From positions 620,001-684,000 of the forward strand of contig JYIP02000005.1 in NCBI GenBank assembly GCA_001051155.2: a DNA stretch of 64,000 nt, read 5' to 3'. This stretch comes from Chrysoporthe austroafricana (Eukaryota; Ascomycota; Sordariomycetes; Diaporthales; Cryphonectriaceae). The notes below the pieces were generated by a model. That model was given only the letters and a program-made list of their open reading frames with translations, was not told the origin of the DNA and did not search any database. The translations under genes and the position numbers were made by a program. This document shows positions 12,867 to 21,955 of the stretch, in pieces. Position 1 is the first letter of the stretch; each line of letters opens with the position of its first letter.

Positions 12867-12895
12867 CTGTGTTGTGTGTTAGCGGCGGCGGTCAA

Positions 12896-12898
<3 letters not shown>

Positions 12899-12951
<53 letters not shown>
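12899..12951. repeat. (GA)26 microsatellite inside a predicted intron
   Basis: About 26 uninterrupted GA units lie directly 5' (on the minus strand) of the acceptor of the membrane-protein gene, giving a long TC tract in the transcript that could act as a polypyrimidine tract. Confidence 0.9.
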
Positions 12952-12955
<4 letters not shown>

Positions 12956-15900
12956 AGGAAGATGTATCCGCCGGGTGTGCCGGATCGCGGGCGTTCGGTG
13001 CAGACAAGAGAGGCAACAGGCAGGAAAGAGAGACATGGAGCGTACCCATCTTGGAGGCGAGTAGCGATACCTACTGCGTAGATATCAGGATCCTCCACAG
13101 ACGGTCTGACCTCGAGTGCTGGCTGCCAATTGGGAGGACCAGGCGGGAAAAGCAGGTGCCTCGTGCTCGGATGCCCGGGACGGAGGAGCAGCAGGGTCTG
13201 GAACAGGCGACAGCGAGACGGCGGAGGTGGTCGTCGGGGTGCGTATCGCCCAGGCAGTCGCGTCTATGTACGGAAAATGCTGGGAAAGACTGTTTGTGCG
13301 GCGACAGGTCTGCACAAGGATGCTGGTTGCGACCGGCCTCGACCGAATCGATCCGGGGCGAGCAGCGGTGGCCTCGGGATGGGTCGTCGGCAATACGAGA
13401 TGCTTCGACTGCTGGCGGCTGCCGGGTCTGCCTGCTGTCGCAATGTGCCGACGGAGGACGGAGATTCGACTCGAAACCCCTGCCTGACCGGACTGGGATG
13501 GCCGGGGATGGTGAGGGTATCGTGTGAGGGTATCGTGTGGTGTCGTGGTAGGGATGTGTGTGTGTGTGTGTGAGTGAGTGAGTGAGTGAGTGATGTATGC
13601 GAGTATGCGTGTGCGTGAAGGGCGGGCACAGGCTGGTTCGAGACGGTCTATTCTACTGTGTGGAGCTGGGGATGGAGAAGTGAGAAATGCATGTACTGTA
13701 TGTACGCAATGTCATGTATACGGAGGGGGTGGGGGTGTGTGCGTGTGTGTGCGTGTGTGTGCGCGTGTGTGTAAGTATGTGTGTGTATCGCCGTGTCGAT
13801 CTTGTCGCGCCCGAGATCGTCGCTCGGTCCTTGGTGTTCCGGACGGTTTCGTGGTGATACTTTTTGGTTTTGAGGGGGGGGGGGTGAAATGGGTGTGGAT
13901 GCTGTCGTCGGTCCTCGGATGTCGTTTCTCTTCCAGCCCCGAGGCAAGCGAGCGTGACGTCTGCCTCTGTACGATCCCTGCTTGTGCTGCTGCTGCGGGT
14001 CGGAAGGGCAGGACGACAGGACGACGGCTGGCTGGCTGTCGCGGGTGAGGGTGAGGGCGAGGGCGAGGGTGAGGGCGCTCGTGTGGCGGGGTGGAGGAGA
14101 GGGAGAAGGAGAGGGTCCTCGGAAGACAGTGGGAGGCGGTGGCAGTGAGGGTGAGTAAGTACTACTACTACTGTGGTAGGCTGCCAGGGCAAGTCAGAGA
14201 GAGCGCGTTTGACGGTTGACGGGTGACATTGGCAGTGGGACGCCCAGGGACGCAGGGCCAAAGGAAGGGAGAAGAAGGCCCCCGTCCAACCCCACACCAC
14301 AACCACTGCACTGCTGGGTGGGTGCTTAGGGTGTAGTGCTCTGGGTGCTGGGTGCTGCAGCACTGCGGCGCTGGGTACGCCGTGACAATCTCCGCGCCGC
14401 GGGGGAGCTGCAACTACCTACCGTGCTACCCACTGGGCTGGGCTGGGCTGCACTGCACTGCACTGTAGCGCTGCCGAGGCTGGCCGGGCTGGGCTGGGCT
14501 GGGCTGCCCTAGCAGCAGTAGCAGCAGGGCCTGCACCTCCACTGAGACCCCATGGCGGCGGCCCTGGGGCGGAATGAAGGGCTGGCTGACGCAATCTTTC
14601 CTGCGCCCTCTGCAGGGATCGGCCGGCACGGGTAGATCGTGATTGGGCCCTGTGGGGCCCAGGGCCACGCCGGGGCCAGGGCCTGGAGGCGCGGGCGGGG
14701 GTGGTCGCTTTCGTACAGAACAATCGAGTAGTGCTAGGTACCGCAGCACACACCACAGTATGGGCAGGTACATTACACGGCCAGGCGGCGGCGGCATACG
14801 AGACCGTCAGCTGCCGTTGCTGCCCCGCTAGCGCCCGGCCCAGCAGCGCCCAGCAGCGCCCAGCAGCGCCCAGCAGCGCCCAGTGCCCACCCGCTGCCAC
14901 CCACCGGCGCTGCTAGTACGGTCTGTACAGGGCCGTATCCTCTCTAGCGCTCGCTGTCGCTCTCGCTTGGGGGGCAAGCATGGCACTATAGGCTCTTTTA
15001 CATAAGCTGTGGTGTGCCCCCCAAACCCAAGAAACGCCGTCCCCGCCCGCCGTGCACCTCGTGATAGCATCGCATCGATATGCAGCCACGAGACCAAAAC
15101 CCAGGACTATTCCTGCGACACGACACGACACGGTGCTGGTGCCAGAGGAGGAGGAGGAGGAGGATCTAGGACTCTCGTCCCGTCTCGTCTGGCAGGCCGC
15201 AGACAGACACGAAGGAAGGAAGAGAGAAAGGATGCAGGCTCTGACCACGAATGAATGAATGATCTGATCCATCCGGGGTCCCGTCCCGTCCTCGCATTCC
15301 TGTTCCTGTTCCTTGGCCCGCGCATGCCAGTGCCAGCCCTGGCCGCGTCTTGTCTGGAATGAATGCTCACCCCGCTGCTGACCACGCGTCGCCCAGCAAT
15401 CTTAATCTTCCTTATTTTATTTTATTTTTTTTTTTTTTATCTCTTCCTTCTTTTTCCCTTGCTCCCGCTTTACCGTACTGAGTACGGCTTCCCCGGCGAG
15501 CTCTCGCTCCTTATAGCTGATATTATAGCTGGTGCTGGTACTGGAGGCATGCATGCACGCATGCATCCAGGGCTGCCGGCCCACCTTCGCCGTCAGTCTG
15601 CCGTAAACCTACAAGACGGAGGGACCGCCTGCTCTTGACATGCTTGCTGCACAAACTCTACTACCGACCGCCTGGCTGAGGTTGACGACCAGTTCGTTTC
15701 CTCATCCCCCCTGCCCTTCCTTACCTGCCCTGCACTCTCCATCACGTGAGGAATTGACACTACATCCCTATAAGACGTCCCTCCTCAACCACACGCTGCC
15801 GTGACTCGCCCGTAGAGCCCAGGCTATCTAGACACAACCCGATATGTCCCCGTCTCATGATATGCGGCCGTTGCCCGTGGTGATGCTAGGAGGCCCGCGT

Positions 15901-16346
15901 CGTCGTCCATCAGCGCGTGCGGCCCGTGCGGGCGAGAAAGCAAGCACACCGTCGCCTTCACCTGGGCGCACACCTTGGCGACCGGGTCAAGGTCTACCCA
16001 CCCACAGGCTAAGCTCCTGAGGCTGTGTACGCGCGCCGGTTCAGTACGGGCCGGTAGGGTTGACGAGCGAGCACATAAGTAGGGGCTACTTGCTGTAGCT
16101 AACGGCGGAGGGCTCGATTACGTTATCGCCCAACGACAATTCCCCTACTGAGGCATTATCTCGCCCCGTGCTCTACCACTTAATACGAGAGACAGCCAAG
16201 GACATCCCGCCCGCCCTGCTGACAACCACGTACATCGCCCATCCCTAGTGACAGCTGAGGGGCCTCCATACGCCGGTGTTTCCGCTAGGGAGAGAGAGCC
16301 TCGTCCCGTTCCCCCCGTCCGGACCCGTCGCCTCCACCTCCCGGCC
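12952..16346. other. Intergenic 3.4 kb, microsatellite-dense
   Basis: No gene is supported, apart from the missing first exon of the minus-strand membrane protein, which should lie somewhere here. Simple repeats include GT and GAGT runs at 13557-13592, a GT/GC tract at 13735-13786, GAGGGC/GAGGGT units at 14046-14072, GGGCT units at about 14436-14505 and four 10-bp units at 14841-14880. A TATAAG sequence at 15769-15774 and a CACGTG at 15743-15748 lie about 580-600 bp upstream of the alpha-amylase start, on its strand. Confidence 0.5.
14841..14880. repeat. Four perfect 10-bp tandem units (CAGCAGCGCC)
   Basis: Four exact head-to-tail copies are flanked by partial copies in GC-rich intergenic DNA. 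Confidence 0.9.
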
Positions 16347-16817
16347 ATGGTGTCGATGCCCAAGCCCCTGGGCCGGGGAGGGCGCCCCGCGGAGGAGCAC
16401 TCTGCCGCCGCCAGCGCCGGCGACAACCAGACCATGTTCCAGGGCTTCGAGTGGTACGTGCCGTCGGACCAGAAGCACTGGCAGCGCCTGGCCGGCGCGC
16501 TGCCGGCGCTCGCGGCCCTGGGCGTGACGAGCCTCTGGATCCCGCCCGCCTGCAAGGCCGGCTGGCACACCAGCAACGGCTACGACCTGTACGACCTCTA
16601 CGACCTGGGCGAGTTCGACCAGAAGGGCGGCCGCGCCACCAAGTGGGGCCCGCGCGAGGACCTCGCCGCCCTCGCCGCCGCCGCCCGCCGCCGCGGCATC
16701 CGCGTCCTGTTCGACGCCGTGCTCAACCACAAGGCCGCCGCCGACCGCGCCGAGACCGTGCTGGCCACCCGCGTCGACCCCGATGGTCAGTTGTCCCTCC
16801 TTTTCTATATGTATATG

Positions 16818-16850
<33 letters not shown>

Positions 16851-18395
16851 TTCATAAAACCGCAGGGGATCTAACACTCACCCAACACCCAGACCGCACG
16901 AGGCCCATAGGCCCGCCCGGCGAGATCGAGGCCTGGTGTGGCTACGACTTCCCTGGCCGCGGCGCCGCCCACAGCCCGATGCGATGGAACCAGGCCCACT
17001 TCAACGGCATAGACTACTGCCACCACCTCAAGACCAAGGGCGTGTGGAGGTTCGAGGGCAAGGCCTGGGCGCCCGACGTCGACGAGGAGCTCGGCAACTA
17101 CGATTACCTGTGAGACCCTCCTCCTCGGCGCCGGCTCGTGGTGTGCCTGCCTCCCCCCCCCCTCTTCCCCCTTCTCTCTCCCGGCTTTTCCTTGCTGAGA
17201 CCGAGTTTCTTTTCTTTCCCCCCCTTTCCAGGATGTTCGCGAACGTCGACCACACCCACCCCGACGTCTGCCGCGACCTGTTCCACTGGGTCCAGTGGCT
17301 CGCCGCCCAGATCCCGCTGGGCGGCCTGCGCCTGGACGCCATCAAGCACTACTCGGCCTCCTTCCTGCGCGACTTCATCGCCCACGTCCGCGCCACCGTC
17401 GGCGCCGACTGGTTCCTCGTCGGCGAGTACTGGCGCGAGAACCTCGACGTGCTGACCAGGTACATCGAGTACATGGACCACGGCCTGTCGCTGTTCGACG
17501 TGCGCCTCGTGTCCAACTTCTCCCGCCTGTCGCTGCACGAGAACACGGACCTGCGCAGCGTCTTCGACGGGACGCTGGTCTCGGCCAAGCCGAGCAATGC
17601 CGTGGTGAGTTCAGGGTATTCAACCTGCGGGAGAGAATCTGTCTGATCGTTGTGTTGCAGACCTTTGTCGCAAATCATGATACGGTGAGTGCGCTATGCG
17701 GCATCCCTCTCCAGCCCACATTCCTCGTGCGTTCTCGCCGTGTGCTGACTACTCTTCGAATAGATGGAGGGCCAAGCCTTACAGGTCAGTATCCCCCCTG
17801 CTACAGTCCACGAAGAATTCGAGAGGAGCACGCGACAGATTCACTGACAAACCTCGGAAAGACGCCCGTCGCCGAGTACTTCGTGCCGCTCGCCTACGCG
17901 CTCATCCTGCTGCGCGCCGACTGCGGGCTCCCCTGCGTCTTCTACGGCGACCTGTACGGCTACCCCCGGCCGGACGGCCATGGCTTCGTCCCGGCGCCCT
18001 TCGGCGAGAAGATCCTCCCGCGCCTGATGCTCGCCCGCCGCCTCTACGCGTACGGGCCCCAGACCGACTACCTCGACCGGCCGCACTGCGTGGGCTTCAC
18101 CCGGCAGGGCCTCCTCCCCCACCCCGCAGGCGGCAGCGGTGCCGGCAGCGAGCCCTGGAAGCGGGCCGGCCTCGCCGTCGTCATGACCAACGCGCGCGAG
18201 TTCGCCACCAAGACCATGTTCGTCGGACGGCAGCACGCCGGCGAGGCCTGGACCGACGCCCTCGGCGGCTGCTGGGGCGAGGTCCGCATCGACGCCCAGG
18301 GCTGGGGGGTCTTCGCCTGCGCGCCGCGGAGCGTCGCCGTCTGGGTCTGCCGCGACGCCCCGCGCCGCGCCGAGCTGGACGAGTTCGTCCTGTAA
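16347..18395 (+). CDS. Intracellular alpha-amylase, GH13_5 type
   Basis: This 535-residue glycoside hydrolase has no signal peptide and so probably acts on alpha-glucan or glycogen in the cytosol. Six exons: 16347-16785, 16893-17109, 17232-17604, 17661-17684 (24 nt), 17764-17784 (21 nt) and 17862-18395. All introns are GT-AG and all phases close. GH13 motifs appear in order: DAVLNH (Asp123, region I), GLRLDAIKH (nucleophile Asp254), FLVGEYW (acid/base Glu284) and FVANHDT (Asp350, region IV). The early FQGFEWY and LWIPPACK blocks and the GFEWY-type N-terminus are typical of the bacterial-like subfamily GH13_5 rather than secreted Taka-amylases. In Histoplasma a gene of this subfamily (AMY1) is needed for alpha-1,3-glucan formation, so a cell-wall role is possible by inference. 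Region IV is encoded wholly by the 24-nt exon. The ATG at 16347 precedes the first conserved block by 32 residues; a shorter start is not available in frame before FQGFEW. Confidence 0.9.
16806..16851. repeat. AT-rich dinucleotide tract in amylase intron 1
   Basis: A run of TATATG units passes into about ten AT units. It lies inside the 107-nt first intron of the GH13_5 gene. Confidence 0.85.
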
Positions 18396-19388
18396 GCCAG
18401 CTGTCTCTCTCTTTCTATCGGGCCGCCGTGCTTCTTTTTTCTTCCAGCGCCCCCGGCCCCTTTCCCCGAACGTATGCTGATACGCAGGCAGTGATTGTGA
18501 CATCTACCACCGCGGAGTGCACCGCAAGGCTATCACGGCGGGCGATTTGTACTCGCCCAGGGTGCCTACGCTGCCGGCGTGGATGTCGGGGAACCGAAAC
18601 TGAGAATACAAGAGGGTTCGGGTAGATATAGAAACATGTGGCGGAGAAGAAATCTAGAGGCTAGGTCGGACACGATATTTTCCGTCGGACTATTTACAGC
18701 TCGCAAGCGCAAGCACCGCATGGCACGTTTTGTGAATGGCATAGTATGTGCCGGACCATGCAGAATATAGACGAGAGGTCATTCCTAATCAGCTGGGAGC
18801 GGTCACTCCTTTAAGAAGTGCGGCACAGTGCCCGGCCTCCAAAGGTATAGAAGGACTGCACCTGATAAATATCATTTTCCTGATTCCGGGCCGAGTGAGT
18901 GCGTGTCTATCCCGCAGATCCGACGTACGGAGGGATGATCGTTAAGTTGGATTTATGTTTCGGCAAAGCGGCTGGATTCACAGCCATTCTCATTGCTTGG
19001 TAGGAAGTTGTATGAGCGTCCAAATGACCACGATGACGGGTCGCCTCTTAACAAGATCCATGAGAACATGACCGCACGACCTGGACCTCCGTACCTTCCA
19101 GGCATATCGGACCTCAGACGAGGCTGACGAATTAGGGAGCGCTCGCACGGCTGCTCCTAGGATCGAACGACCGGGGCTTGGACGTAATTACAGAGCCGGG
19201 CTGGCGGGATGTCACCGATACGGTTCGGAATGGGACGGGCAGGATGACATCAGCCATTGAGAAGACACTGCAATGGCAAGTTTCATTCATATGGACATGC
19301 GAACTCGTCTAAATGTACATGCAGAAAACAAACCAATGGATCGCATCATGGCAATCTTCCCCCCTCGAGATCATCACATCATTCCAGC
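18396..19388. other. Intergenic region, nothing recognised
   Basis: This is the 3' region between the convergent amylase (+) and AA9 (-) genes. Short open frames only; no family resemblance, repeats or RNA gene seen. Confidence 0.5.
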
Positions 19389-20437
19389 CTACAGCGACAC
19401 ATCACGAGCGTGGCGGCGCTTCTTCGAGCAGGAGCTCGAGGCCTGGGTGGTAGTAGCAGCTGCGACAGGCGCGGCCGAGCTCGACGACGTGGTCGCCGCC
19501 ACCGCAGCGGCAGAGCTCGTCGAGGCAGCAGCCGACGTCGTCACCGCGGCGGCGCTGGTCGAGGTGGCGGCGCTGGACGCCGCTGTCGAGCTCGCCGCGC
19601 CTGTGGTCGCCGTCACGGTCTGGTTGGTTCCACCGGACATCAGGGCGGGGCCCGGGATCGTGTAGTTCAACAGCGTGGTGTAACTGGGGAGGAATTGTTA
19701 GCGAGGGTAAAATTTAGAGTAGAGGGAGGGGGATGGACTCACGGGTTGAAGTAGATGCCCGGGTCGGTCTCGTGGTAAAGCTCGGTACCCAGAGTACCGG
19801 TGGGGCTTGCGCTGCCGCCGCCGGTCACCTGGATGTTGACGCACTGGGGGTAGTTCTGGGCACCATTCAGACTCTCCGAGCCGTGGACAGCGATGATCTC
19901 GTGCCTGAAGACGTAGTTGCCCGCGGCCAGGTCCGACGGCACGGTCGAGGTCCACGAGTTGTTGTTCGCGATGAGATCGTAAGAGGCCCAGGTCTGGGAT
20001 GGCACGTCGAAACCACCCTCGTCGATCTTCACCCACTCGAGGGCCGTCTTGTCCATAGTAGGATCGGTACACTCGCCCGGGCACAAGGCCACGTAGGTAA
20101 GGACCGGGCCCGGGTGCGGCCATGCGGTCCACTGGAACTCGACGGTGCCGCCGGCCTTGACGGTGGCAGTCAGGTTGGCCGGCTGGCCGTCGAGGTGGCA
20201 GATGATATCCGAAGTGTTGTAGGCACTGGGGGCGATGTATCCATTGTCGAGATCCTCAGCCCACCACCCGACAGACTCGGTAAAGGTGCCTGTGTTCTCC
20301 TTCTCGTAGTAGTAGTCGAGAGAGAAGCCGCCATAGTAAACACCATCAGCCACGATACCCGTGACGTGACCGTGACCCCGTACGGTGCTGGCCAGAGCAC
20401 TCAGCAGAACGACAGCAGACTGAAACTTGGACACCAT
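19389..20437 (-). CDS. AA9 lytic polysaccharide monooxygenase (secreted)
   Basis: This is a copper enzyme that cleaves cellulose (or related beta-1,4-glucans) oxidatively outside the cell. Exons 20437-19743 and 19683-19389 (59-nt intron, GTGAGT...CCCCAG) give 329 residues. A signal peptide of about 21 residues ends at VRG, placing His22 (HGHVTG) as the mature N-terminal histidine of the copper brace. The second brace histidine is in WPHPGP (His108) and the axial Tyr in QNYPQC (Tyr196). Cys80 and Cys199 are positioned for the conserved disulfide. There is no CBM1. Instead exon 2 adds a long Ala/Ser/Thr-rich tail (about residues 255-315) that ends in a basic [11 protein letters not shown] segment. 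A TATATA element lies about 230 bp upstream. Its neighbour downstream of the promoter, across one gene, is swollenin, also a cellulose-active protein. Confidence in the AA9 assignment is high; substrate and regioselectivity cannot be read from the sequence. Confidence 0.93.
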
Positions 20438-20665
20438 CTTGCTTGAGTGATTGTGTTTCTTGTCAAGGTCTTGGAAGGCAAATGAGAGGCTTGTTTGAAT
20501 ACGGTCTGGCCGAAAGGAATGTCCAGCTCCACGCAGTGAAGTCCACGATAGGAAGAAAAGAATGACGAATAGAAAGAACGGCTCGGTTGGATACCGGATA
20601 GGCTGTGACGGGCGAGTTGGCTGCTGTCGACCAATACTGCGCACTCCGGCGTCTGAGCTTGAGGA

Positions 20666-20671
20666 TATATA
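20666..20671 (-). promoter_or_regulatory. Possible TATA box of the AA9 gene
   Basis: A TATATA hexamer reads on the minus strand about 230 bp before the start codon at 20437. It is the only clear TATA-like element there. Confidence 0.35.
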
Positions 20672-21894
20672 GGATGTTTCCTACGGGATGGACCGACATC
20701 CTCCTGAGCCACACGCAGCCTCGCTTGGCTGGTGAGCCGCCCTGGTGGGTTCTCTGTACCTGATGTCATTTGTGTTCTGTTTCATGGTCGTCGAAACGAG
20801 CGAGATCCCGGACCTCAGTGGTGGAAATGAACAAGGCGCGCTCTCCTGTGGGGCCATTTTTCAATTAGAGGCTGAATGCAGGTGCTCCGGATCCCTGAAT
20901 ATGGATCCTTCACGTAGACAGAGGTTCCACTCCGTGCTTGGCCGTTTGACCCAAGGCAGACCTTGCTCCTTGCATATATTAAAGCATGTTTCAAACGCCT
21001 CGATTGCGCTTGTCTCTATGCATGCTCTACCTAAATGTGTAACAGCACCATCGTCATGTTCGGGCTTTTCGGTTTTAAAGATTCGCCATGTCCACTGCGA
21101 TATATCGATTGCGCCAATCTTTGGACCTTTCTCCTTTACGAAGGAGTCTATGACGCAAAGACGAGCGTGGAGGTTCCTCAGCAGCGGAAAGTCCGGTCTC
21201 CGGACAGGTGCTTGAACCGGTGAACTAGTGGTTGTAGTTGTATTTGCCTATATACGATGGTAGGTTATAGACATTTGGTATATGCTAATGCAAGGCACCG
21301 TCTCGAAACACGCCGAGACCGTGACACTAGCAGTTGTCGTCCATACGAACACCATCATCTCTGCATTCTTAGAACCATCTTCTCCCGAAAGAGCATGCAG
21401 GGTTTACCAGATCGCCTCGCCAGCGGGAGCTAAGCTGTGCTGAGCCCTTCACAGCCTGCCTGCGTATCAGAATCGGGACATCGATGACTGTGTAGGGCAG
21501 AGATACAGCATCGCTTTGTAAGAGCTAATGCCGTGTCGGGGAAAATCCTTCCTCTTCCGGCCTAAGTCCCCAGGCGCCTCCGTGATAGATTCCAAAAATC
21601 GATTCGTTCCTTCGCGAAGTGGCACACCTTTTGTGTACACTCGCACTACAGAATGGCGGAGTACTGCTGCGGTTGCTTACTCGAGAGGCTGACACCATGC
21701 GTCGCCTATCGGGGTACAATTGATTTTTTCTACGCTTGCGCAGTGATCATCGCATTCTCTTCCAGCGATGGACATGAGGAATGATTACGTGTGGTGACGA
21801 AAATGTCATACATAGGTCGTCGACAGCCTGCGTGGCCATCGCGTTTCCCATGTAGCTAGCCGACGTGTGGCCCCCCTTATATTCTCCTGCTGTC

Positions 21895-21908
21895 CGGGTT
21901 CGAACCCG
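21895..21908. promoter_or_regulatory. Perfect 14-bp palindrome, CGG-N8-CCG
   Basis: CGGGTTCGAACCCG is its own reverse complement and lies 48 bp before the start codon at 21956. Two inverted CGG triplets eight bases apart fit the general form of sites bound by fungal Zn2Cys6 dimers. It also looks like a tRNA B box, but no tRNA can be folded around it. Confidence 0.35.
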
Positions 21909-21955
21909 TTGCACGAAGCAATATACATCAAGCTGGGAGGCTTGAGATCCTCGCC

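Larger units (their letters stand above)
20438..21955. other. Divergent intergenic region between AA9 and the propeller gene
   Basis: This holds the two opposite promoters. I see a TATATA near 20666 for the AA9 gene and a perfect 14-bp palindrome at 21895-21908 close to the other gene. Small open frames lack family features. Confidence 0.5.

Noticed and set aside
14841..14880. CRISPR-like array
   Set aside because: Direct head-to-tail 10-bp repeats without spacers in a eukaryotic genome.
21890..21910. tRNA B-box-like GGTTCGAAC
   Set aside because: The T-arm does not pair beyond two base pairs when a 7-nt loop is imposed, and no A box or acceptor stem is found on either strand.
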